Assembly (NCBI GenBank): GCA_023269765.1
Contig: JAGDWH010000002.1
Coordinates: 1-38,265 of the forward strand
DNA from: Desulfurococcaceae archaeon
Lineage (GTDB): Archaea > Thermoproteota > Thermoprotei_A > Sulfolobales > Desulfurococcaceae
DNA length: 38,265 nt
Direction of reading: 5' to 3'
The notes beneath the pieces are model-generated. The model was not told the DNA's origin. It was given only the letters and a program-made list of their open reading frames with translations, and did not search any database. A program made the position numbers and the translations under genes. Positions 1 to 8,728 of the stretch are shown here, in pieces; position 1 is the stretch's first letter, and the number at the start of each line of letters is the position of its first letter.

Positions 1-214
1 ATATGTAGAGCTTGCCACGGGTTACGCTGTGGGGTGGAAGTATTCCAGCAATTGCGCTAGCGAGCGTTGTTTTTCCGCAACCACTCTCGCCAACGAGGCA
101 GAACGCCTCTCCGTTCTCAATGCTCAAGTTAACGTCCTTGACGACCCAAACTGGTTCTTCCTCTTCTCCGAGATAGCCTACACTTAGGTTCTCGGCTCTT
201 ATTGCTAAAACCAT
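1..214 (-). CDS. Peptide/oligosaccharide ABC transporter ATP-binding protein (N-terminal fragment)
   Basis: This is the first 71 codons of an ABC ATPase that runs off the left edge of the window. The ATG at 214 gives a protein whose Walker A motif, GESGCGKTT, lies near residues 43-51. That is the expected place for a DppD/OppD-type ATPase, which would power the two permeases encoded just upstream. Its start overlaps the end of the neighbouring permease gene by 10 nt, so the two are translationally coupled. The signature and Walker B motifs lie outside the window, so substrate class rests on context alone. Confidence 0.9.
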   Translation of the reverse strand, partial: MVLAIRAENLSVGYLGEEEEPVWVVKDVNLSIENGEAFCLVGESGCGKTTLASAIAGILPPHSVTRGKLYI

Positions 215-1104
215 AGCCTCCACTTCTTCCTCAATCTTGGGTCCATTTCTTCTCTTAAAGTATCAGCCACCAAACTAAAGCCGAGAGCTGAGACTAGTAT
301 GAATAAGCCCGGAAACACTCCTAGCCAAGGTGCTGTCTTAAAGAGCTCTAAGCCTAGCCCCCACACGGCCTCATATACCATGACACCCCATTCCGGCGAT
401 CCCTGTGGAAGTCCTAAACCCATGAAGTTTATGGCAGAGGCTTCTAGCAATATGCTGCCCAAATCCGATGTTGTTTGGACAAGCATTGGTTGCAGCGTGT
501 TTCTCGCAACATGCCTCATAACTATTCTAAATGGGTTAAGTCCACTAAGCTTTGCCAATATGACGTAGTCCATCTCTACAAAGCTCTTGGCATATACGTA
601 TGCTATCCTAGCGTACCAAGCCCACCACACTACTACTAGCGAGGTTATAACTACGTGCATTCCCTGCCCAAACACCATTCTAAAGAGTAATGCAATAACT
701 ATTGTTGGGATACTCATGAAGAGTTCAACGAAGTAATTAAGCAGCATCTCTAAGGGCCCCTTAAAGTAGGCTGCAAAGACTCCAACAAAAATACCCGCTA
801 ATAGGCTTAAGGCAGCAACCACGAGAACTTGTACTAGTGCTGTTCTAGTTGCAATAAGCACCCTTGAAAAGAGGTCTCTACCCAGCAAGTCTGTTCCAAA
901 TGGATGATTTAGTGACGGCGGCTGTAGCCTTCTTGCAAGGGTTTCTGGGTACACGTATCCGAGGCCTTCTAGCGGGTAGGGAACAATGTATGGCGCCGTA
1001 ATTGCCAGTACTACAAGAGCGGCTACTAGCACTAAGCCGACTCTGAACCTGGTCTTTTTAAGGCTTTTTCTTAGTGTTAATTTTGCTACTCTCAGAGCCT
1101 CCAC
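205..1104 (-). CDS. ABC transporter permease, DppC/OppC family
   Basis: A 299-residue integral membrane permease of the binding-protein-dependent transport family. It has an N-terminal membrane helix (about residues 20-42), then a periplasmic loop containing HPFGTDLLGRDLFSR, which is characteristic of DppC/OppC. About five further helices follow. The cytoplasmic EAA-type loop, which docks on the ATPase, is seen around AKLSGLNPFRIV (about 180-195). It lies 1 nt after the DppB-like gene and overlaps the ATPase gene. Substrate is probably peptides or oligosaccharides; in archaea these families often carry sugars, so the peptide label is not secure. Confidence 0.93.
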   Translation of the reverse strand: MEALRVAKLTLRKSLKKTRFRVGLVLVAALVVLAITAPYIVPYPLEGLGYVYPETLARRLQPPSLNHPFGTDLLGRDLFSRVLIATRTALVQVLVVAALSLLAGIFVGVFAAYFKGPLEMLLNYFVELFMSIPTIVIALLFRMVFGQGMHVVITSLVVVWWAWYARIAYVYAKSFVEMDYVILAKLSGLNPFRIVMRHVARNTLQPMLVQTTSDLGSILLEASAINFMGLGLPQGSPEWGVMVYEAVWGLGLELFKTAPWLGVFPGLFILVSALGFSLVADTLREEMDPRLRKKWRLWF

Positions 1105-1105
1105 G

Positions 1106-2131
1106 CTATAGTTTCACCCTTGGGTCTATGTGTGCTTGCAGGAGATCGACCAGCGTGTTGACGACAATATAAAAGACCGAGAGATACGCTATGAGCCCGA
1201 TCGCCACCCTAAAATCACTTTTATATAGGCTGTCTAGTAGTATGCTTCCAAGGCCTTCTCTGCCGAACACCGCTTCTACAACCATCGCGTCAACTAAGCT
1301 GTAAGCAAACGATAATCCAGCCACCTGGACTATTGAGGGAGTGATGGATCTCAGCACGAACGTCTTAATTATCGTTGACCTCTTAATGCCCCACGCCACT
1401 GCAGCCTTAACGTAGTCCTCTAGCAGAGCCTCTGCTACAAGTATTCTCACTAGCCTCGCTAATGCTCCAATGGGGTATACCGACACAGCCAATGCCGCTG
1501 GAATTAGCCTGATAAGCGCATCAGCGAAGACTACTAAGTTGCGTTGCAACAATGAGTCAAGTAAAATAAAACCTGTTATTGGTTTAAACCCGGTTTCTAT
1601 GACGAGCCCTGGCGAAACTCTCCCATATGGTACAAAGCCGACCTGTAACAGTAAGGTGAGTATCATTGTAGCAAGCCAGAATGTAGGTGTACTTGCAAGC
1701 AAAGCTCCTAATGACATTACGAAACTATCGATAAAGCTGCCTCTTCTAAGGGAGGCGTAGAGGCCCAAGAACACTCCTAGGGGTGCTGAAAAAGCATAGG
1801 TGACGATTAACAGCTCGAGGGTCGACATAAAGCCTGTATAAATTACGCGGCTAACTGGTATCTTGTACGCAATGCTTATTCCAATGTTTCCAGACAAGAC
1901 CTTAATCACAAAGTTTAAAGCCTGGACGTAAATGGGCTGATCTAGTCCTAGCTCTTGCCTGGCGGTTTCTATTGCCTTACTTGCTCCAGGCCCCCTTGGA
2001 TTTCCTGCCCACTTTGCTGCTGGATCTCCGGGTGTCACCATTAGTATGACATAGGATACGATGGCCACGCCTACTACAACCGCAAGGGCGAGAATGGCTC
2101 TCTTCAAAAAGTAACTTGAGCTAATGGGCAA
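1106..2131 (-). CDS. ABC transporter permease, DppB/OppB family
   Basis: A 341-residue permease with an N-terminal helix (about 10-32), the family sequence VTPGDPAAKWAG, and five more predicted helices. The EAA loop is around DYVKAAVAWGIKRSTI, and the C-terminus ends DLLQAHIDPRVKL, as is typical for DppB. The start is TTG at 2131, one nucleotide after the stop of the binding-protein gene. It forms the heteromeric membrane channel with the DppC-like partner. No truncation was seen. Confidence 0.94.
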   Translation of the reverse strand: MPISSSYFLKRAILALAVVVGVAIVSYVILMVTPGDPAAKWAGNPRGPGASKAIETARQELGLDQPIYVQALNFVIKVLSGNIGISIAYKIPVSRVIYTGFMSTLELLIVTYAFSAPLGVFLGLYASLRRGSFIDSFVMSLGALLASTPTFWLATMILTLLLQVGFVPYGRVSPGLVIETGFKPITGFILLDSLLQRNLVVFADALIRLIPAALAVSVYPIGALARLVRILVAEALLEDYVKAAVAWGIKRSTIIKTFVLRSITPSIVQVAGLSFAYSLVDAMVVEAVFGREGLGSILLDSLYKSDFRVAIGLIAYLSVFYIVVNTLVDLLQAHIDPRVKL

Positions 2132-2132
2132 T

Positions 2133-3767
2133 TTACTCCCTTACCTTTACAAGCTCAAACCTTATCACGTACATGTAGTATGGGCTAAAGGCTTCTTTGG
2201 GTATTAGCAGTTTGCTCGAGTAAACGTAGGGTCTCACGTCATCCCACAAGCCTACAGCCACCGCCTCCTCATATATTATTCTCTGGGCCTGAGCGTACAT
2301 TTCCATGGCTTTTTCGTAGTCTACGCCTTCGAGAGCCCATGCCTCCTCTATTAGTTTATTAAATTCAGCGTTTTCGTAGCCAGCAAAATTCCACTCTTTA
2401 GACTCGCTGTGGAACATTGTGTATAGGTAGTCGTATGGTGACAGTATTGTAGGCCACCAGTCTGCTATAATAATGTGTGGAGTGGTTTCGGGAGACTCCC
2501 ATATGCCTCTAGCGATGTCTCTAAGCATTTCCCAGCCCTGTGGATTGAGCTCCACAGCAATTCCGAGCTCGTGTTCTAAGACGGTCTTGAGTAGCAAGGC
2601 GAATTGCACTGTTTCCTCGTAGTCCTTTTGATACAGTACTTCTATTTTAACCGGCTTGGTCACACCCGATTTTTCGAGGTAGTTCTTCGCTATTGTTAGG
2701 TTAAACTCGTATATCAGCCCCTCAATGTGGCCTGGAAAGCCAAAGGGTATTACTCCACTTGCCTGCCGCCCGTAGCCTAATAGCACGTTCTTGATAACTG
2801 CTGTGAGGTTTATTGCGTGAGCTATTGCTAACCGGAATTCCCTCACGTTTGTTGGGTAGCGCTTAGTATTGAAGAACATTACAAAGTTTCTGTATGTCTG
2901 GACTTCCTCGACTCTAAATCCCTTCTTAGCAAGCTCTGGCACATTTACGCGTGGAACGCAGCACGCTATGTCTATTTCACCCGATAAAAGCCCGCTATAT
3001 TGAGTGGCGGGGTCGAGGACTATTCTTATTATAACAACGTCAGGGGCTTCCGGGTTATTAACGTACTCCCAACCCCACCACTTGTCAAACTTTTCAAGCC
3101 TGATCTCTCGCATGGGGTCGTAGTAAACCAGCTTGTAAGGCCCCGTGCCCACAGCATTACCACTATTAAACCACTCCTCTAATCTCTTGTCCAAGTAGTT
3201 AGTCGCGCCGCTTTTTGCCATTACTGATGGCGAGAATATGTAGGCAGAGTATGTTGCTGCTGCCAGGAAGTCGAGCCTCTGTGGGTGGCTTAATTTCAAT
3301 TTCACGGTATACTCGTCTAAAATCTCGATTTCTTCAACTGCATCCCAAATGTAACCCAGCCCTCTACCGGTCTCTCTGTAGGCATCCCTTGCTCTTTCAA
3401 TACTGAGCTTAACTGCTGTTGCGTTAAATGGCGTTCCATCGTGAAAGAGTACTCCCTTCCTTAAGTGGAATATCCACTCTGTGCCATCTTCACTCACCGT
3501 CCAGTTAACTGCGAGCCTCGGTTTAATGCTTCCAGTACTGTGGTCGTAGTATGTTAAAGTCTCGTAAACCAGCCCTAGTATTATCAGCCCGGTATCATCC
3601 TCCAGCGATGGGTCTATTCCCGTTATCGTATCGCTGTAGGCATACACGATAACCCTTAGCTTAGTAGGCGCAGGAGGCTTCAACGCGAAATACGCAGCAG
3701 TCACTACTATAACCGCCAATACAGCTAGGATTACCACTGTGAGCCTTCTCAAGGCCCCCTCTTCCAC
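2133..3767 (-). CDS. ABC transporter substrate-binding protein, family 5 (peptide/nickel/oligosaccharide)
   Basis: A 544-residue extracytoplasmic solute-binding protein. After a short basic N-terminus it has one hydrophobic segment (residues 9-30) and no lipobox cysteine. It is therefore probably anchored by that helix rather than by a lipid. Family 5 hallmarks include ETLTYYDHSTGSIKPRLAVNW, the heat-stable core WIFHLRKGVLFHDGTPFNATAV and GTGPYKLVYYD. It is the first gene of the minus-strand transporter operon and starts with GTG. A likely TATA element, seen as gcttttaaag near 3817-3826, would place transcription start near 3795. Specificity cannot be read from sequence; peptides and oligosaccharides are both possible. 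Confidence 0.93.
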   Translation of the reverse strand: MEEGALRRLTVVILAVLAVIVVTAAYFALKPPAPTKLRVIVYAYSDTITGIDPSLEDDTGLIILGLVYETLTYYDHSTGSIKPRLAVNWTVSEDGTEWIFHLRKGVLFHDGTPFNATAVKLSIERARDAYRETGRGLGYIWDAVEEIEILDEYTVKLKLSHPQRLDFLAAATYSAYIFSPSVMAKSGATNYLDKRLEEWFNSGNAVGTGPYKLVYYDPMREIRLEKFDKWWGWEYVNNPEAPDVVIIRIVLDPATQYSGLLSGEIDIACCVPRVNVPELAKKGFRVEEVQTYRNFVMFFNTKRYPTNVREFRLAIAHAINLTAVIKNVLLGYGRQASGVIPFGFPGHIEGLIYEFNLTIAKNYLEKSGVTKPVKIEVLYQKDYEETVQFALLLKTVLEHELGIAVELNPQGWEMLRDIARGIWESPETTPHIIIADWWPTILSPYDYLYTMFHSESKEWNFAGYENAEFNKLIEEAWALEGVDYEKAMEMYAQAQRIIYEEAVAVGLWDDVRPYVYSSKLLIPKEAFSPYYMYVIRFELVKVRE

Positions 3768-3896
3768 CTCGAGTCAGTCGCTCTCCAGCTTTTACCGAGT
3801 TAGCGTATTAACATCGAGCTTTTAAAGAGAAATCGCAAGCACGTTTTGCTGGTGCGCGCCCACGTCATTTTTAATCACTCAAGTAAAACCTTACAT

Positions 3897-3911
3897 GTGC
3901 TAATTTAGCAC
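3897..3911. promoter_or_regulatory. Candidate operator upstream of GAPOR
   Basis: A perfect 15-bp inverted repeat, GTGCTAA-T-TTAGCAC, lies about 15 bp upstream of the GAPOR TATA box. Its position, just upstream of the core promoter, suits an activator or a regulator that controls TBP/TFB access. It does not match the TATCAC-N5-GTGATA motif known for Thermococcales glycolytic genes. The binding protein is unknown. Confidence 0.45.
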
Positions 3912-3925
3912 CTGCACTAGTAGTG

Positions 3926-3933
3926 TTTAAAAG
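3926..3933 (+). promoter_or_regulatory. TATA box of GAPOR gene
   Basis: TTTAAAAG is centred about 26 nt upstream of position 3955, three nucleotides before the GTG at 3958. Transcription start and translation start therefore nearly coincide, implying a leaderless message. Confidence 0.55.
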
Positions 3934-3957
3934 CTCTATTAAAGACAAGTTTCATGG

Positions 3958-5919
3958 GTGTTTTTATTGGCCGAAATAAAGTATAGAGCCTTATTCATAG
4001 ATGTTGCTAGTAGGAGTTACTGGATTGAGGAATACGACATTAGCAACGTGCACGGACCCGTTGAGCTCGGCGTTAAGCTTCACCTAGAGAGGTTTGAGTC
4101 ATGGAGAAAGCCCATTTATCATCCCGACAACGCTCTTGTACTCGGATCAGGGCTGTTTGCAGGGTCTAGGCTTTATGGATCTCACAGGTTTATAGCCGTA
4201 TTCAGGAGCCCCTTAACCACTGGGTTGCACGTCTCAGCACTTGGTGGTGCTGCTTACCAATTTAACGTCAATGCACACGCCATAGTCGTTACTGGACAAA
4301 ACCCAACACCTACCATCGTGAAAATCTTTGATAGTGGAAGTGGCAACCCATCTGTAGAGTTCCACGAAATTAAGCTAGACAAGCTTGTTGAGGTCTGGAG
4401 GGGGTATGGAGGGTTTAGAGGCGTCTACGCGCTCCAACAATACTTGAGTGAAGTCCTTAGAGACTTTTACGAGAAGTACCCAAGCAGGAGCATACTGGTA
4501 GGACCTGGTTCCCTCTACACTAATACCGGAGCACTCGTCTCAATAACGCTCATTAAAGGAAAAATGGATTTTGGAAGCGAAGACTTTGCGGCGCGTGGTG
4601 GTGGTGGAAGCGTTCTCTTAAGAGCACACAACGTCGCTGCAATAACGTATGGGGGTCTTTTCAATAGAGGCTTCAAACTACCACCTGAACTAACTGATAC
4701 GACATTCCTCAACAAGATCTCTGAAGAAGTTTTTGGGAAGCCCTACCACCAGGTCGTCATAGAAAAAGGCGTGAAGTACAGGTACGATCCAAAGGCAAAT
4801 ACTGGCGGAACACTAGGAGGAAATTACCCACACTTGGGAGTCACCACTCCCATGCTAAACTGGAACTCCATATACTTGAGTAAAGATGCGCGACAGCGCT
4901 TACACGGGCTAATCATGAAGTACATTTGGGAGCCATTCAACAAGGAGGCCATTGAAACAAGAAGTTGGAAAACTTGTGGAGAGCCCTGTCCGCTTGCGTG
5001 TAAAAAAGTAAGGCTTGGTAAGTATAAGTCGGATTACGAGCCATACAACGGACTGGGGCCTTTCATAGGCATCTTTGACATACACCAAGCCGAAAAAGTT
5101 GTCGAATTAGCAGATGCTTATGGCATAGATGCGATTGAACTAGGCTACATCATTGGGTTTATCTTTGAGTGCGTTGCACGAGGCCTCTTAAAACCCGAGG
5201 AAATCGGAATATCGGGCACACCTATACTAGATCCCCAAAGAATAAGTCCAGAGTCTTCTCAACACAACGCTAAGTTGGCAGTTGAGCTAATTGAGAAATT
5301 GGCGTTCGGCGTAAATCCACTCCTGAGGCTAATTGCTGAGAGGGGTATCAGAGACGCCGCAAAAATACTAGACGTGCTTTACAAGGAGAGGGCCGAGGCG
5401 GCGGGGATAAGGTTCAGCGACATACCAGTATACGCTGCCTTTGGCGAACGTGGGCACATAACTCCTAACTACTATTGGACCCCGGGACTAGTTGCACCGC
5501 TTTACGTGCTTGGCAAGTACTGGACTGTTTACTCGGGTCTCTTCGTAGAACCAGAGGAGTTCGCGGTTAAGTGCTACGAAAGGGCCTTATTCGAGCTCAT
5601 GATCGAGAACGCCGGATTCTGCAGGTTCCACAGGGGTTGGGCTGAGCAATTGCTACCCAAGCTTTATGAAGGCGTCTTCGGTATTAAAGAGCCTCTAAAG
5701 AGAGCTGCCGAGGTATACAGGCTAATTGCTAGATACCAAGAACTCGCCGGGGCTATGCCTCATCCGTGGGACTCTACCAGAATAATAGACTTTGTGACTT
5801 CGGCCTCGAGAGAATATGGAAACAGCAAGTGGGCTGAAGCTTTCGAGAAGAGCAAGCAAGAAACCGCAATAGAGTGGTGGAGCAGATTTTACAAGAAGTT
5901 TAAAGAGCTGACATTCTAA
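3958..5919 (+). CDS. gor: Glyceraldehyde-3-phosphate:ferredoxin oxidoreductase (GAPOR, tungsten AOR family)
   Basis: Oxidises glyceraldehyde 3-phosphate to 3-phosphoglycerate with reduction of ferredoxin, in the cytoplasm. It replaces GAPDH plus phosphoglycerate kinase in the glycolytic direction. The 653-residue length equals Pyrococcus GAPOR, and the characteristic blocks are present: FAGSRLYGSHR, LGGAAYQF, SEDFAARGGGGSVLLRAHN and NTGGTLGGNYP. The Fe-S ligands are the GAPOR-type TCGEPCPLAC, with Cys340, Cys344 and Cys348, plus Cys555 in AGFCRFHRGW. This CxxxCxxxC spacing separates GAPOR from AOR and FOR. The start is GTG 3958; TTG 3967 is an alternative. It is a single gene, divergent from the ABC transporter operon and convergent with the GlmS-like gene. 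No tungstopterin genes are nearby. Confidence 0.93.
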   Translation: MFLLAEIKYRALFIDVASRSYWIEEYDISNVHGPVELGVKLHLERFESWRKPIYHPDNALVLGSGLFAGSRLYGSHRFIAVFRSPLTTGLHVSALGGAAYQFNVNAHAIVVTGQNPTPTIVKIFDSGSGNPSVEFHEIKLDKLVEVWRGYGGFRGVYALQQYLSEVLRDFYEKYPSRSILVGPGSLYTNTGALVSITLIKGKMDFGSEDFAARGGGGSVLLRAHNVAAITYGGLFNRGFKLPPELTDTTFLNKISEEVFGKPYHQVVIEKGVKYRYDPKANTGGTLGGNYPHLGVTTPMLNWNSIYLSKDARQRLHGLIMKYIWEPFNKEAIETRSWKTCGEPCPLACKKVRLGKYKSDYEPYNGLGPFIGIFDIHQAEKVVELADAYGIDAIELGYIIGFIFECVARGLLKPEEIGISGTPILDPQRISPESSQHNAKLAVELIEKLAFGVNPLLRLIAERGIRDAAKILDVLYKERAEAAGIRFSDIPVYAAFGERGHITPNYYWTPGLVAPLYVLGKYWTVYSGLFVEPEEFAVKCYERALFELMIENAGFCRFHRGWAEQLLPKLYEGVFGIKEPLKRAAEVYRLIARYQELAGAMPHPWDSTRIIDFVTSASREYGNSKWAEAFEKSKQETAIEWWSRFYKKFKELTF

Positions 5920-5956
5920 TCTCGGGCTAAGCTAAAATCCTGCTACTAATCGGCTA

Positions 5957-7774
5957 CTACGCTGTAATAGTCTTTGCAAGCCCGGGTGGCGTATCTACTG
6001 GAAGGTTCTTTATAGCCCCGAGATGGTATGCCAATAGCTGAAGTGCTACTGCAGCGACTATTGGATAGAGGTGCCTTGAAACCCGCGGCACCTCTATACT
6101 TGTATACTTAGTTTTTTGAGTTTCCAGCTCTATAGCAATGGTCCTTACGTTCCGGTGCTCGAGCTCTTTCAACACCCTTATATATAGTGGCTGTGCAACT
6201 TCCTCGTAAGGCTCTATTAGTATTACAGGGAACCTCGGATTTACTATGGAAAGCGGCCCGTGCCTTAATTCACCGAGCTGTATTCCTTCGGCATGTATTA
6301 GTGCTGCTTCTTTAAGCTTTAACGCGCCTTCAATTGCTATTGGATGCGTTATGCCACTACTCACTACATAGGCATTTTCGACGTCTTTAATTTCCTGCGA
6401 TATCAGCGTGATTTTGTTCTCGAGCATAGGTATGAGCTCTCTTAGTGTTTTTGCTGTTGCCCTTATTTGCTCGACCACCCCCCAGTATTCCTTGCTAGTT
6501 ACTCTCCCAGAGTACATGCCGGTGTAGCTAGCTAACATTAGTAGGGCTGCTAGTGTCGAAGAGAAGGTCTTTGTTGCTGGAACGGCCATTTCAGGCCCTG
6601 CTCCAACTGGTAGGTATACGTTTGATTCTAGCGCTAATCTCGACCCCACATTGTTGACCACGCCGACAATGACTGCTCCACGTTGCTTAGCCTGCTTGAC
6701 ACTGGCGATTACATCGAAGGTTTCACCGCTTTGGCTTATGGCTATTATTACTGTCCCGGTGGTTACGTTTTCGAGCACAGAGTAGGGAAACTCCGCGGCT
6801 GATACAGGTATTATGACGTGGCCTGCGAGCTCGCTGAAATAGTAAGTTGCAACCATTGCTGCGTGCAGGCTTGTACCAGTGCCTATAGCGTACACTTCTT
6901 TAGCTCCATGCACAATCATTGCTGCTAGCCTGAGGTACTTTTCCATTATCGAGTGAGTAGTGTTTATGAGTGCGCTGGGTGTTTCATATATTTCCTTGAT
7001 CATGTAGTGTGGATATCCGCCTTTATCAACGTACTCAGGGGGGTACTTTACTCTCTTGGCTTGCATAGATTCTAAGCTCAGCCTTTCCCCTGTTTTTACG
7101 TCGTAGAGCTCTATAGCATTCGTCGACACTATGCCGATGGTGTAGTCATTTAATACATAGGCTGTTTCGGCGAAGCCGCTTAGGGATGGTATGTCGCTTG
7201 ATAAGTACACACAAGAGTTTCCAATGCCAATTACGAGGGGCTGTCCGTGCTGAATTACGTAAATGCTTCCATCCATTGCGTTTAAAAAGGCGAGTGCGTA
7301 GTTACCTTCAAGTCTTCTCGCAACTTCCAGAAGGCTCCTCAGAGCATCGTAGCCGCTTTTGAGGTACTCCTCTAGTAGGTGCACGGAGACTTCAGTATCT
7401 GTTCTAGAAGCAAAAGCGTGACCTTTCTTCTCGAGCAGGCTTTTTACCTCCTCGTAGTTGTCTATTATGCCATCGCCTACGACAGCTATTTTCTTGCTGC
7501 AGTCTAGAAGGGGGTGTGTGTTTTCGTAAACAGGCCAGCCCCTGCTGGCGTATCTAACATGGCCGAGCGCCACGGTGGAGTCTATATTGACTAGGTCCAC
7601 GGTCTTTGAAACATTTAGTAAGTGCCCAGGCGCTTTTCGAACTTCTATGGAGCCGCCACGCAAAATGGCTACTCCAGCACCGTCGTATCCCCTGTACATT
7701 AGTCTCCTAAGCCCCTCGAGAATGGCGCCTTGTGGTATGTTAGTAGTACACAAAGCCGCGAAAATCCCGCCCAA
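5957..7774 (-). CDS. glmS: GlmS-like glucosamine-6-phosphate synthase with degenerate glutaminase site
   Basis: Has the architecture of glutamine--fructose-6-phosphate aminotransferase: an N-terminal Ntn glutaminase domain and two SIS domains. The isomerase half keeps its landmarks: GTGTSLHAA, SQSGETFDV, PATKTFSSTLA, EGALKLKE, HAEGIQLGELRHGP and the C-terminal LAKTITA lysine. The glutaminase half does not. Aligned to E. coli GlmS, the Cys1 nucleophile is Gly (the start reads M-GGIFAAL), RWATHG is RYASRG, and the oxyanion-hole NG is DG. Arg73 and Asp123 equivalents remain. It may use free ammonia, a separate glutaminase, or run as a deaminase. The start is taken as TTG 7774, preceded by GGTG and placed about 20 nt after the transcription start predicted from the TATA box. 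ATG 7795 (leaderless) and GTG 7816 are alternatives. Confidence 0.85.
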   Translation of the reverse strand: MGGIFAALCTTNIPQGAILEGLRRLMYRGYDGAGVAILRGGSIEVRKAPGHLLNVSKTVDLVNIDSTVALGHVRYASRGWPVYENTHPLLDCSKKIAVVGDGIIDNYEEVKSLLEKKGHAFASRTDTEVSVHLLEEYLKSGYDALRSLLEVARRLEGNYALAFLNAMDGSIYVIQHGQPLVIGIGNSCVYLSSDIPSLSGFAETAYVLNDYTIGIVSTNAIELYDVKTGERLSLESMQAKRVKYPPEYVDKGGYPHYMIKEIYETPSALINTTHSIMEKYLRLAAMIVHGAKEVYAIGTGTSLHAAMVATYYFSELAGHVIIPVSAAEFPYSVLENVTTGTVIIAISQSGETFDVIASVKQAKQRGAVIVGVVNNVGSRLALESNVYLPVGAGPEMAVPATKTFSSTLAALLMLASYTGMYSGRVTSKEYWGVVEQIRATAKTLRELIPMLENKITLISQEIKDVENAYVVSSGITHPIAIEGALKLKEAALIHAEGIQLGELRHGPLSIVNPRFPVILIEPYEEVAQPLYIRVLKELEHRNVRTIAIELETQKTKYTSIEVPRVSRHLYPIVAAVALQLLAYHLGAIKNLPVDTPPGLAKTITA

Positions 7775-7815
7775 TTTCCTGCACCAAGTAGCCATTTTAG
7801 GGTTATTTACAAGCA

Positions 7816-7823
7816 CTTAAAAG
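7816..7823 (-). promoter_or_regulatory. TATA box of glmS-like gene
   Basis: On the minus strand this reads CTTTTAAG, centred near 7819.5. The expected start site is near 7793, upstream of the TTG at 7774 and at or just inside the ATG at 7795. This excludes the longest reading from GTG 7816. Confidence 0.5.
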
Positions 7824-7985
7824 ACCCGGCTACCGGAACCTGCTTGCCGCTCTCGTAACGCTTAAAGGAGTAAAAGGGTCTATGGAGCCGTCGAACAAAG
7901 CACTGAGGCTGAATGCTAGCGGATTTCCGTACAGACTAAGCCACATAGGCACTATTGGGGGCTCCCTGCTTCTGTTTTGGACTAA

Positions 7986-8351
7986 CTATTGCACGCCCTT
8001 CCTGAGCTTGAAAGACTCTATGATTTCTAGTAGCAAGACGAAAAGTGATATAGCTATCGATATGGCCGGTACGTACACCACTAGCAAGTGGAATTGTTCC
8101 ACGCTAACAGCAGCCATATTTGTATAAAGAAGCCTAGTATTGTTCACAGGACTGGGTATTATTGCACTACTAAGGGTTTTTACGGCAGGTGGCTCGTATA
8201 CTTTAGTAGTACCTGTAACCCCGGTTGCTGTTCCCGAGGTCCAAGTTTCGAGTTTTGTCCAGGCTAAGATTAGTGCTACAACCACGGGGATCAATACTAT
8301 TGCTGCAGTTACTTTTTTAGACTCAGCCTTTGGGGCTCGATCACCGCTCAC
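7986..8351 (-). CDS. Hypothetical protein with two membrane segments
   Basis: A 121-residue protein I do not recognise. A charged N-terminus (residues 1-13) leads into a hydrophobic helix (14-32). A Thr/Ser/Val-rich linker of about 55 residues follows, with one N-linked sequon-like site (NNT), and then a second long hydrophobic helix (about 86-108) ends in the basic tail ESFKLRKGVQ. Both ends are therefore probably cytoplasmic with the linker outside. The start is GTG 8351. It stands alone on the minus strand, behind the other short unknown gene. No function can be assigned. Confidence 0.6.
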   Translation of the reverse strand: MSGDRAPKAESKKVTAAIVLIPVVVALILAWTKLETWTSGTATGVTGTTKVYEPPAVKTLSSAIIPSPVNNTRLLYTNMAAVSVEQFHLLVVYVPAISIAISLFVLLLEIIESFKLRKGVQ

Positions 8352-8400
8352 TGGTAATACCGGTCATCACTTCTAAGTAATAGTATGTACTGCTCTCTTT

Positions 8401-8706
8401 TTAATACTCTTTGTCCTCAGGAGCCTCGACTACTTTCAATTGCCCGCTTGAACCACGTTTTTTAGCGAAATCGATGTAAGTAACTATGATTTTTAATGAT
8501 TGGCGGGCTTCCTCCTCGAAATAGCACTTCGAGGAGACTGATTTGCTGTTAAAGAGCTCTAAAATAAGCCTAACAAACCCTTTCCTATCGCAATTTTCTA
8601 ACTTAACGTTGAGTGCTAGTCCTATCATTGCTAGTGCTTCTAGGTACTTTAATTCGCAGTCACTATAACATGTAATGTACTGCTCGAGGCTCAATGGGGG
8701 CACCAC
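8401..8706 (-). CDS. Hypothetical small helical protein divergent from cdvB
   Basis: A 101-residue soluble, mainly helical protein with four cysteines (ITCYSDCELK, NCDRKG, KCYFEE). It has no recognised domain. The GTG at 8706 coincides with the transcription start predicted from a symmetrical TATA box at 8729-8736, so the message is probably leaderless. It is divergent from the ESCRT-III gene and shares its promoter region, which suggests co-regulation in the cell cycle. That role is inference only. Confidence 0.6.
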   Translation of the reverse strand: MVPPLSLEQYITCYSDCELKYLEALAMIGLALNVKLENCDRKGFVRLILELFNSKSVSSKCYFEEEARQSLKIIVTYIDFAKKRGSSGQLKVVEAPEDKEY

Positions 8707-8728
8707 GAACTGCTCAGTGGCCCTACTC

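Noticed and set aside
3954..3956. An ATG just before the GAPOR gene
   Set aside because: It is in a different frame from GAPOR; the in-frame GTG at 3958 fits the leaderless promoter geometry.
8332..8346. GGTGATC (anti-16S sequence) on the minus strand inside the 121-aa gene
   Set aside because: No in-frame start codon follows at a usable distance; it encodes residues 3-5 of the protein and is probably chance.
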